DNA of 64,000 bases from Arabidopsis thaliana (lineage: Eukaryota > Streptophyta > Magnoliopsida > Brassicales > Brassicaceae): positions 25,343,971 to 25,407,970 of the forward strand of contig NC_003070.9 in the NCBI RefSeq assembly GCF_000001735.4, written 5' to 3'. Each line of letters starts with the position of its first letter. Positions within the stretch are counted from its first letter, which is position 1. Under the pieces are notes generated by a model, which searched no databases, had not been told where the DNA came from, and saw only the letters and a program-made list of their open reading frames with translations. Positions 21,992 to 33,023 of this stretch are shown here, piece by piece. The position numbers and the translations under genes were made by a program.

Positions 21992-24494
21992 TCATCTTCT
22001 AGACTTCTTTTTTGAGGCCTTAGAGGAAGGCGCAGGTGCATTCCCTTTAGAACTGGCCACTTGGTTTGACTTTGAAGTTGAAGGAGCTGCTTCTTGTTTA
22101 TCCTTGGTCACCGCACCCTGCGAGCCACGGATTTGAGCTGCTCGCTTGTCCTTCCTCTTGGGTTTGTAACTTGACCTTTCCCTTCTGGGAAGCCACCTTT
22201 CAGGGTCTGGGGGTGGACCTGGGTTTGCCGGATCAAATCCTTTGGGATACTTTGGCTTTCTCTTCCTCTTCCTCTTCGCCTTTTCTTTCTTCACTTCTTC
22301 CTGACTCGATGAAGCAGCAGCGCCTTCAATGGGTTTTGCACCATAGGTCTTTTCTAGTTTATCCACATCAACAGCCTTCAAACCTGGTAGGGGCTTAAGC
22401 TGTTTCTCATAACTTTCTGCTTTCTCAACATTGACACGAGCAAGTGTAGTCACAAGACCAACCAGAGCATCTGTGCTATTGTGGTTTTTCACAATTTCCT
22501 CGTATAGCCGTGAAGCCTCCTCTTCTTGACCATGCCTTAGCTTGAAGGCAGCAGCCTCTGGCATCAATACCCTAAGCTTACTGCTCTCGGTCATCGAATT
22601 TGACCACCATTTAATTGCTGAGTCAAGAACAGCAGCAGCACCATCATTGTCTCCAGCACGCTCTTTGAGGGCGACAATGGTGGCAACAGTTGCAGGCAAA
22701 TGCTGAATATCAGGTATTTTGGATAGGGACTCTGCTGCTACATGAGGATGACTGGCAGAAGCAGCAATTTGTGCCCTGGCCAAGAGAACCAACTTAGACT
22801 TTTCCGGGAATTTTTCGGCACACTGTCCCAAAAGTTCTTCAGCTTTGGCAGCCTTGTTTTCTCTCACCAAAACGGCAGCTTGAAGCAATGTAGGAATAAT
22901 ACTCTCAGGAAACATACCGGGCAGTGCAGCACAAAGTTCTCGTGCCTGAGGTAAAAACATTTTCTTAACTGGTTAAGCATATGTAAAGAAGAAACGAAAG
23001 AGGAATAAGCTAGATTTGAAGTTTAAAGGACCTGATCCATCTTATTTGCATGGAGGAGTAGAAGGACGCGATTGGCATATATAGCCTCCTTATGTTTCTG
23101 TGAAAGCTTTGCATCAAGTGCTTGAGAAAGCTGAAAAGTTTGGGAGTCTTTGTCTTTCAGCAGATCAAACTTCCTCAAGCCATCAGAAATATCTTTGAAA
23201 CCTTTCAAGGCAACAAGGTTGTTTACAGCAACAGCAAGTGAAGGTTCATCAGCCAGATTTCGTTTAATGAAATCTACATAAGAGCTGGTGGATTCTTGAG
23301 TTTGTCCAAGGATCTGATAAAGGAAAAAAACTATGTTACTAGGCACTGGAATATATCTTGACAAGATGTTTAGGAGAGGACAAACAGCATATAAAAGTAC
23401 CTGTTGGACATATGCTAATTGAACAGCAATTGGGGCCAGCTCAATCTCAATTTCTTCATCGGTTAAAGCGATGTCGTCATCATTGAGGGTTTCCTGACCA
23501 ATTCTGTCTCAAAGTAACAGTACATTTATCAGGTATGCGTACATTGTACAAGACTTGGGAAATCAATAGTCAAATGGTCAATGTACTTGAAATGTTGATA
23601 AGGATACAGAGAAAGGAAATCATCTATATATCCCAAAATACTAGGCTCAAATTTCTCAGAAACAGATGAGAGAATATATACCTCCTGGCAGTGAGCAAAA
23701 GTTGTTCAGCATCAGCATAGTTATTGTTTTCAATCAAAGAGCAAGCAGTATTATAAGCCAACTCAAAACTACTAGTTGGTTTGATCTTCAAACTCTCCAA
23801 TGTTTTCTGCACTTGAGAAGCTTTTCCAGCTGAAATCAACCCGGCGACTAAATTAACCTCTAACGTCTCAATCTGGGACTTGGTCAGTTTCTGATACACA
23901 TCCACACACGCATCTGCCTTCCCCAAACGGTACAAAATCTGAGCCTCCAAAACCAAAGTATCTGTATCTCTCTCGAGACCTTTTAAACACACCAAAGCCT
24001 CATCTAGCTTGTTTACACGGTATAAGCAATACGCCTATCAAGCGAAACATCCATTACAAATCTCAGTAAATTCAGATCAAATGTAGTTAAAATGATGCAA
24101 AATTACAATACCTTGTGAAAACCTAGATCGATTGGAAGCTTCTGGAACGAGTTAATGACGGAGAGAGCACCATTGATCTTAACGTCTTTGATTAGATAAT
24201 CATCGAACTTATCGTCTTTTATCAGAGCCACAACTTTGCATCGGATCGCATCCTCATCGGTAGGTACAATCGACAAAACTGTAAACAATATCACGGATTC
24301 AAATTTTCACCAAATGGAAAATCAACGAGGAAAGAAGGAAGGTGAGAATTGTGGAAACCTTGATCAGCGACCTTGACGGCTTCTTCATATTTAGTATCCT
24401 TGATATGTTGGTGGAGGGAAGTGAAGAGATCTTCGATTGCTGGAGGTGGTTGTGAATTCGATGTTTTGGATTTTTCTTTCGATTTCGGAGCCAT
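21992..24494 (-). CDS. SRP72: Signal recognition particle subunit SRP72, copy 2
   Basis: Same architecture as copy 1. Exons 24359-24494, 24112-24278, 23682-24034, 23401-23503, 23032-23313, 21992-22945; 664 aa. Exon-intron boundaries correspond one to one and the last exon is the same length (954 bases). It differs by a longer N-terminal linker (SNSQPPPAIEDLF), the QKL insert, a more acidic RIGQETLNDDDIAL segment, and an arginine/lysine expansion KRKRKRKPKYPKG before the RNA-binding motif PDPERWLPRRERSSYKPKRK. The TPR-like repeats and the basic tail are intact. The homology covers introns and about 150 bp of upstream sequence, so this is a segmental duplication. Confidence 0.93.
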
Positions 24495-25115
24495 GGCTGC
24501 TTGGAGAAATCGGGATCCAAGCTTCGAGAGTTTTGTCAAGGGTTTGCAATTGAAGTGTCTTCAACGGATTTGATGATGACATTTCCTAAGACAAATTAAT
24601 GGGCTTTTTATATGGGCCTTTCACATCTCATTTATGCTCATGATCCAATTATCTTAAGATCTTTTACTTGAAAGTAGAAAAGAGAGAGATTTGAAAACCA
24701 TTACGGCTCATCCATCTAAACTTTAGATTGACGATAAAGTGAAGCGGAATCAATCAGGAGCAACACGAGCTAAGTCACATACTTGACCTTCTAGTACATT
24801 GCTAGCTCATAGCTCACGAACACATCAAGCTTTAGATCGATTTATATGATAGTGATTTAAATCAAAGTCAAACCACTTCGAGTTCAAAATTTGCAATTTT
24901 TGTCTCCAAAATTTAACGTATAACATAGGCTAATAGCTAGCTTATTAAGAAAGACGAATTAATTACAATTCGAATAAAGCTTTTACCAAAGAAATAGATT
25001 TTTTTCCGTGCGTGTCTCGGTCTCACTTTCTGCCTTTGGGTCCATCAGCGAGCGAGAGGGCTTTTCCCTCCCAGTCACTCTTTTTTTCCTTTCTCGAGAA
25101 AATAGCAGAAGAAAA
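24495..25115. promoter_or_regulatory. Divergent spacer between SRP72 copy 2 and the M3 oligopeptidase
   Basis: The SRP72 side (to about 24690) repeats the copy 1 promoter, including gggctttttatatgggcc and the later tttttacttgaaagta-like segment. The oligopeptidase side has a pyrimidine-rich leader just before its ATG (tttttttcctttctcgag at 25081-25098). No gene in between. Confidence 0.5.
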
Positions 25116-28100
25116 ATGACGGAAAACGAAGGAAACGACAAGAAAATCGAAGGATCTAATCCTAAGAAGAAGCTCAACGTTGTAACCTTCACCGGAGCGG
25201 CGGGTTTACTCGGACTCGCCGTCAGTTTCGCAATCTTCACTTTCAAGTCTCACAAGCAAAAATCCAAGAAGAAAGGCACTCTCTCTCTCTCTCTCGCTCT
25301 CGTCTTCCTTTCACTTCCTCTTGCTTGATTCCGCAATTTACGAATTCAAATTTCACAATGTTCGTATTCATTGGAAATTTAGGTCTTCCTGGTTGTGATA
25401 CTGTTTGTGTGAACCTATCTGCGAAGGAGATTCTCGATTTAGCTGAAGAAATTATTCACAAGTCTACACGAGTTCATGATGCTGTTGCTTTGGTTTCTCT
25501 AGATAAGGTATTTGAAAACTAAGTTGAGAAAAACCAGATATGGTAAAGGAAAATTATCTCTGACTTGATTCTATTGTTGTTATTGCTTTTGTAGCTCTCT
25601 TATGAGAATGTTGTATTGCCGTTGGCTGAATTGGAAGCTAGACAACTCTCGCTTATACAATGTTGTGTGTTTCCTAAGATGTTATCGCCTCACGATAATG
25701 TTCGTAAAGCTAGTACAGAAGCGGAGCAGAAAATCGACGCTCATATACTTTCCTGCAGGTGAATTGGATTCTGATGAGCATGAAATGCTGTTTTTGAATT
25801 TATGACTCACTTTATATGAAATTGAAGATCATGTCTTTGTGCAAGCTTATCAGAAAACGTGAAGATGTTTACCGGATTATCAAAATTTATGCTGCAAAGG
25901 GAGAATCGATTTCTCCGGAAGCTAAATGTTACCTACAGTGTCTGGTAAGGAAAATTGAATCATGTGCTTCTCTTATGCTCTTAAGGTTTTTCACTGTCTC
26001 AGACATTACTTATCACATTCTTTCTGCTAATGCAATCTAGTGCCTTAACCATAAACACATTCTAACAACTGAGATTATTTAGTTCATCTATCTTCCTTAG
26101 CATATTTGTTATCATTTCTAATTTCTCCACCACAATTCTAGATTTTGTTAGGTCCATGACTTTGTACTATTGATTTTCTTTACTTTTGCTATGGAAAGTG
26201 ATTTACCAGCCTCAAATTCTTTAATAACATGTCCACTTGCGAATGAGATCATTAGTTTTTTTCTACGTATATAACAAGTCTTTAAAGGTATTGTTATCCT
26301 CATGGACTATCAATTAGCACTCTTATAAGAGTTGGACCAGAGAATTTTGCTTTATTAGCTTCATTCAGTTACTCTAGAAGAAAGCAGTTGAAATAATGAG
26401 CTTCTTTTTCGTAGCTCATTTGAAAGAGTTGTTTGCAGACTTCTGTTCACTTTACTTAGCAGTGTGAATTGAACCGAATTATTGATTTCTGTTTTATCAG
26501 TGACAGGTTAGAGACTTTGAGGACAATGGTCTGAACCTTACTGCAATAAAAAGAGAGGAAGTTGAGAGACTAAAATATGAAATTGATGAGCTTAGCTTGC
26601 GATACATTCAGAATTTAAATGAAGATAGTTCTTGTCTCTTTTTTACTGAGGATGAGCTTGCTGGTTTGCCTCTAGAATTTCTTCAGGTGTTTATTCTAAA
26701 TTTTATTTGCTAACTCTGTCACATATGCAAATCTGTGATATTATCTGTTTTGGACATGACTTTTTCTGAGCTATTTTTCATTTCTGCACTTTCTTCTGCA
26801 GAATTTAGAAAAAACTCAAAATAAAGAATTTAAGCTCACCTTGGAAAGTCGTCACGTCGCAGCTATTCTAGAGTTGTGCAAGGTAAGAATTCCCATGGTC
26901 CTTTTTGATTGCCTTGCCACAGAAAAGGTGGCAGTTACTTGCCAGTTCTTGATACTGACTTTTTTAGTAACCAGGAATAATTTCAACATCTCTCTCTATG
27001 TTCTGGGCCAATGCATTAAAATTCATATTTAAACAAGTTTTGGCTCTTGTTTTAAACTTTGCAGATAGCCAAGACAAGGAAGACGGTGGCTATGGCATAT
27101 GGAAAGAGATGTGGAGATACCAATATTCCTGTGTTACAAAGATTGGTACTTGCGTGTCTATTCTAAAAACCCTTGACAGAAGCCTGTAGCACACTTTAAT
27201 CAGTTGACTTTCTACTATTCTCGTCTCTGTAGGTTCAGTCACGCCATAGATTAGCATGCGTATGTGGTTATGCACACTTCGCAGATTATGCTCTTGATCG
27301 TAGGATGTCAAAGACATCAATGAGGGTTTGTGAAAGAACCTTTAAGTGATTAATCTAACATTCTTCATGACTCCTTTGTACTGACGCCCTTCTTATGCCA
27401 GGTGATCAGGTTCCTGGAGGACATTTCTTCCAGTTTAACTGACTTGGCTATTAGAGAGTTTTCCATTTTGGAAGACTTGAAGGTAATCGAATGTTGGTAT
27501 TATATAATTACAGGTTATGCCTTTCTCACTACTTAACTTGCTGAGTTTTAATATCAGAGGAAAGAAGAAGGGGAGATTCCATTTGGCGTAGAAGATCTTT
27601 TATACTACATAAAGAGGGTAGAGGAGTTGCAGTTTGATCTTGATTTTGGAGATATCCGGCAATATTTTCCTGTCAACTTGGTCCTTTCCGGGATCTTTAA
27701 AATATGTCAGGACCTTTTTGGTGAGTTTACGTCTGTACTCTAAAATCTTTTGGGGGTATTAATAAATTTTTGCTTTGCTTCTGTGGCTTGAGAATATTTA
27801 CTATCCATTTATTTGATCCTCGTCATAGCTTGCTGGCCAACTTAATGATTTCGCCATGCAGGAATAAAATTTGAGGAGGTTACAGAAGTTGATGTCTGGT
27901 ATCATGATATTCGAGCTTTTGCCGTCTTTGACTCAGGATCTGGAAAGCTTTTGGGATATTTCTATCTTGACATGTTTACAAGGTCCATTAGCAACCTTAC
28001 TTCATTCTCCTCTTTACTTTTAGAGCCTCCATTTCATTTTGAGTTGTGATAATAATTTTGTTTGACAGGGAAGGAAAATGTAATCACAGCTGTGTGGTGG

Positions 28101-29760
28101 CTCTTCAGAATAACGCACTGTTCTCCAATGGTGCATGTCAGGTGACAATCCTACATCCATGTCGGACCTTTATGTGGAAGTATCATGCAACTCAAATATA
28201 AATCGATATTGTGATCTCATGTGGATGTATTTTAAGGTTTTAGTATTCGTATTTTGGCATTTATTTTGTTTCTGTCTCCAGATTCCTGTGGCGTTGCTTA
28301 TTGCACAGTTTGCAAAGGATGGTAGTGGTGAAGCTGTGCCATTGGGATTTTCTGACGTGGTTAATCTTTTTCATGAGTTTGGCCATGTGGTACGTGAATG
28401 AAATTGGTTACGTGGAACAGCAGAATAAATTCTGTTGGTATCTTTTGTATGTATCAGGGGATGTTATTAGCTGATATTCCTTGCTACTATTGGTAAATAG
28501 GTCCAACATATCTGCAATCGTGCTTCATTTGCTAGATTCTCGGGCCTACGTGTTGACCCCGACTTTCGGGAGATTCCTTCTCAGTTATTGGAAAACTGGC
28601 AAGTAAACTGATAATTTTTTCTTAAAATCTTTCTGTATTAACACTAAATCCTAATAGACGGAATATAATTCTTGTATCTCTAGGTGTTACGAAAGTTTCA
28701 CGTTGAAGTTAATATCAGGTTATCGTCAGGTGAGCGCTTCTCACGACTAAATTGTTGACAATTGTTCTTGTCGTAGACTAGTCATAATAATTTGTTTTAA
28801 CCTGGGATTTATTCCTGCAGGATATCACCAAGCCACTTGTGGATGAAGTCTGCAAAACACTCAAACGTTGGCGATATTCTTTCTCTGCACTAAAGTCGCT
28901 TCAGGAGATATTATACTGTGAGATATTAATTGACTTTTAATGATGCTTATATACCTTTTCATTTTGACTTCATTGTAGTTTTTAAACTGAAATATCAATT
29001 CCTCACAATCGTTAGGACAAATGGTTTGTTAGTAAGACGAGTAGATTGTGGTTCTTATTATGCTTTAGAGGAAGCAGTAGTTAACTAAGAAGTCTACTAG
29101 CGGGTAAAATGTGGTATTGCCTAATGATGCTTGAAATATGGATGATCAGGTCTATTTGATCAAATAATATATTCGGACGATGATGCTGACTTACTCCAGC
29201 TAATCAGGAGTCTTCATCCAAAGGTAAAAGCATAAACTCTCAAAGCAATCTGGTCTGTTTACGGCAAAGAAATTTTCTCATACTAGTGTCTTTCTATATA
29301 TAGGTAATGATAGGGCTACCAGTGGTGGAAGGAACCAACCCTGCTTCATGTTTCCCACGTGCTGTAATTGGCTCTGAAGCAACATGTTACAGTCGTTTAT
29401 GGAGTGAGGTATGATTGATTTGCACTGTGGTGATCCGTACCTTCCATGACTTTAGTCTGAGAATCCACCTATTTCCACAGGTGTATGCTGCTGATATATT
29501 TGCTTCAAAATTTGGAGATGGGCATCCGAATCTATATGCCGGCTTGCAGTTCAGAGACAAAGTGAGAAGCGTATTTGTTTGTCTTTCCTTTGATTTAGTA
29601 GTGTGTGAGTGTAAAAGGACTAAACAAGTAACAACTACTTTCTTATTAGGTGTTGGCCCCAGGAGGAGGCAAAGAACCAATGGAACTTCTCACCAATTTT
29701 CTTGGAAGGGAACCATCAACACAAGCTTTCATCGCTAGCCGGACAAACTATAGTTTGTAG
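25116..29760 (+). CDS. Membrane-anchored M3 family oligopeptidase (thimet oligopeptidase-like), 20 exons
   Basis: Zinc metallopeptidase that cleaves short peptides. Exons: 25116-25275, 25383-25507, 25595-25758, 25854-25944, 26507-26686, 26802-26882, 27065-27145, 27233-27325, 27402-27482, 27558-27720, 27862-27982, 28069-28141, 28282-28389, 28501-28598, 28684-28729, 28821-28917, 29150-29223, 29304-29408, 29481-29561, 29650-29760; 710 aa, phase kept throughout. The zinc motif HEFGH is at residues 502-506, split from VQHI by an intron, with the third ligand Glu in DFREIPSQ at 531. The N-terminus has a single hydrophobic segment (VVTFTGAAGLLGLAVSFAIF) followed by KSHKQKSKKK, a likely membrane anchor absent from typical cytosolic members. 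Two introns, after exon 1 and exon 14, need GC donors. Substrates are unknown. Confidence 0.93.
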
Positions 29761-30324
29761 TATTTTGCACCTAACATTAGGTTCCAGTGAATCTGGTAGC
29801 TGGTGAAAATAAACATTTCTTTGGTTGTTAGAGACATCGTTTATTGATGTTTGTTAATGTGTTGAGAGGACCTAGCGGTTTAGGTGGAAACTGTAATCAT
29901 TCATTCTTAGTTTCTTACCTTTCTCTGCATCGCAATCTCAAATTACGAAGAGTTATATAACATAGTGATCATCATTGAGCATGTACGGTGTTGAAGATAA
30001 GGACTTGTCTCGATCAATTTACAAGACAGATTCTAATATTATGGTTTTCTTCTCTTATTAAGACAAGAATAGTATTGTCTTTTTGGTTTACTTTGGAAAT
30101 AGGATTGTAACAGGCCTTAAAGGTAAGTAGTTTCAGACATACGTAAAAGAAAAGAGTTTCAGATTACCTTATGAAGTACGGTTCTGGTTCGGTTTAAACT
30201 GGTTTGAACACGTGGCAGGTACAAGTAGATAAGGTACGAATCCACGAAATCATCATCTTCCCCAAACCAAATAATCTCTCGTTTCTAAACAAACTAGTGG
30301 TGAGTGAATCTTCTCTGGTGAGTA
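29761..30324. other. Intergenic region with G-box upstream of HHL1
   Basis: Spacer of 564 bp. A CACGTG G-box at 30209-30214, within gaacacgtggcag, lies about 110 bp before the HHL1 ATG and fits light or ABA control of a photosynthesis gene. The element is seen; its use is inferred. Confidence 0.5.
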
Positions 30325-31746
30325 ATGGAAGTGAGTATGTCTTTGAATGCGTTAACTCGGCTTCCTCTGAAGAACACAGGAAGATTCGAAGAGGTTGGTT
30401 TAGCGAGACACTCTCTGTTTAGCTCAAGAACGGCATGCCGAGAGACGGCGGTACAGCAGCGGCGGATGGTTTTTGTGGTGGAGGCTAAGGGAAAGAAAGG
30501 TATGGCGGCGCGTCAGTATCAACGTACACCTCCTCCTATGCCTAAGATTGAAGACGATGGAAACCCAAGATTCGTTATCTTCATTCGTATGGCCAATGTT
30601 CGTCTCTTTTCCACTCTTTCTTCACTTAGCTTGGATTAGGAGATAATTAAACGCTTAAACATGTTAGCTTTGCTTTGGTTCTGTTTCCAAAGTTATATAC
30701 TTTTTTCAATTTGATACTCCTAGACCAATTATTAGATTGCAAATCATCTGGTTTCATCAAATTTGGATTTTTCAACATTTCAGCTCTTTGTTCTAGTACG
30801 TGTTTGTTTATAACATGAATTAAAATTGTTAGCTTGATTGGTTTTGTTTGCAAAGTTATGTACTTTCTTTCATTCGATCCTTTTAGATCAATTATCAGAT
30901 TGCAATTGTGTTCTGGTTTCATCAATGCGAGTGTTCTTTTCAGCATTTTACTTTTTGTTGTAAAAAGTGTTTCTTGTGACGTGAACAGGTGTATCTTTGG
31001 TATCCTCTGAGTATAATAGCTGGTGGTACTACTGCTAAGATCATGGTTGCTGCAAAAGATAACCTCTTGGGGAAGTATATCTACAAAGACACCATTGCAA
31101 GAAACATTGCCGCTGTTATTTACAGAGTAAATTACACAAGCTTCTGCTTATTCTTGTGTGGTTGATTCCACTATTAATATGTGTCTCTTTAGATGTTATT
31201 TCTAATTGTTTTTATCTTCAACAGGATGAGAAAGAGATTCAAAAGACAGCAATTAAGCAGCATCGTGTCTTGCGTACAGCCACCGAGTTTCGATATGGCT
31301 ACAAACTTGTAGTAATGCTCTCAAAACCCTTTTTCTTCAGTTATTGGAAGCTCTGCTTCATTTTGTAGTTGATGAGACCGTAGGAAAAGTTTTCTGGTTT
31401 CGTTTTCACTTATTATGGCTGTATTATACATTCAGGAAAACGGAAACATGAGAGCTGCACTTAGTACTTCAGATGTTATTGAGGTGAGCTATACTTAACT
31501 ACATGAGATCAGCTCTCAAACTTCCTACAGTGACACCAAAAGGATGCTGTTATAGATGTTTTGTCTGAAACGTTTGTGTTTTGTCCTGAACCATCGCAGC
31601 TCCCAACCCAGGACCAGCTTAAAACAGTGTTCGACAAAGTTAAAGACTACTTTGGGGATGCAAAAGAGTCATTCGGAAAGCTATCATCGCTGAACCCGGG
31701 GAGTGACGAAAAAACTGAAGAAACCTCGGATGAGAAAGCCAAGTAA
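30325..31746 (+). CDS. HHL1: HHL1-like thylakoid protein (hypersensitive to high light 1)
   Basis: Exons 30325-30597, 30989-31126, 31225-31311, 31436-31483, 31600-31746, 230 aa. The N-terminus (MEVSMSLNALTRLPLKNTG, then Ser/Arg-rich to about residue 50) looks like a chloroplast transit peptide. The mature part has one hydrophobic stretch (YLWYPLSIIAGGTTAKIMV), a basic helical region, and an acidic Lys/Glu/Ser tail (SDEKTEETSDEKAK). I recognise it as HHL1, which works with LQY1 in repair of photosystem II under high light; that role is established knowledge, not visible here. Exon 3 could end at 31308 instead of 31311, with one Val fewer; I chose the longer form because it gives KLVENGN. Confidence 0.85.
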
Positions 31747-33023
31747 GTATAAACAGGTACTGAATGTTTCTTCTTTTCATTTTCACTAGAATTTTGGTGT
31801 TTTTCACCAAAATGATATACAACCGTTTTACAGGGCCTGAGGCTGAACAATTGACACTTGGTTGGTTGATTTTGATGTCTCAACCGTCTCGGTATGGGCT
31901 GCAGAAGGTCACTGGATATGACGAGACTACCGCTATTTTGTGCACATTTTCTCTATACATCTCTCACAGAAACAGCTTCTGTTAAATCTCTTGTAACATA
32001 TAACTTATTGTGTATTGTAGATTTGTTGAAAGAAAGAGCCATTGGTTACAACTTGCAATTTCAACTTTTCTTAGACATTGGTCAAACAATAGTAGTCGAA
32101 AATAGGAAAACTTCCCACTATATCTTTCGAAGAAACCCTTAACTAGAACTGTGAACAAGATATGCAAAAGCTTCGTGAAGGTGAGAGCAAGACCATTTGC
32201 AGAGATTTAGTAGAATCTCCCTGATTGCTCCAGTAGGTAAAAAATCTAGTTCTGCGCAGTATTGGCGACATCTGACTGTCCGAACATTGCAATATGGTGT
32301 GTGTAGCTTCATAAATTGTTTGTTATGAATAAATTAGAGCTTTGTCAGGTAACTAATCCATTGCCTGCATAGAAAGATGTTAGATAGTTCAAAACTCTGA
32401 AGTTTCCCATCTTGGATCTGGTGGCAAGTGGCAACTGTTAGATATCTTCGATGTAAAACGTTTCCCGTAACACTCATTTGTATATCTGCTCTAAGATTGT
32501 GAACTCTCACATTATTTGATGATAAGGTTATGGGACAGATTCTCAACAGATAAAAGAACATCACATGTGGCAACTGTTAGATATCTTCGATGTAAAACGT
32601 TTCCCGTAACACTCATTTGTATATCTGCTCTAAGATTGTGAACTCTCACATTATTTGATGATAAGGTTATGGGACAGATTCTCAACAGATAAAAGAACAT
32701 CACATGTGTTGGAGTAAGGAGGTAAAATTCCTAAGTTTTGCAATTAGATTCAATGTGTAGTAGAGATCTTTTTTTCATGATATGACATGCAAACTAATTT
32801 CCTTCCAGGTGACAGTGAAGATCTTAAGCGACGGTGTGAAACATGTGGCCTTATCACTGTCATCAACCTGTTTGGTGTAATTAGCCTACGACACTCGTGG
32901 ATTATTGTACAATGCATCCGATCATGGAAGGTTCTTGGGAAAGCAAGATTATTTTCAGGTATACCCACAAAATCTTTCTGCATTACACCAACCAATATAC
33001 GAAAAGAAGTTATTGGAACAAGG
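31747..33023. other. Convergent intergenic region between HHL1 and ARR11
   Basis: 3' ends of HHL1 (plus) and ARR11 (minus) face each other across about 1.3 kb. The only clear structure is a perfect 139-bp tandem duplication (32428-32705). No gene is visible. Confidence 0.6.
32428..32705. repeat. Perfect 139-bp tandem duplication, two copies
   Basis: Copy 1 is 32428-32566 and copy 2 is 32567-32705. Both start gtggcaactgttagatatc and end aaaagaacatcacat. Reading base by base I see no difference between the copies. Lack of divergence points to a recent event. Confidence 0.9.

Noticed and set aside
30647-30946. A 99-codon minus-strand frame
   Set aside because: It lies inside HHL1 intron 1 and reads low-complexity Leu/Lys/Asn sequence with no homology.
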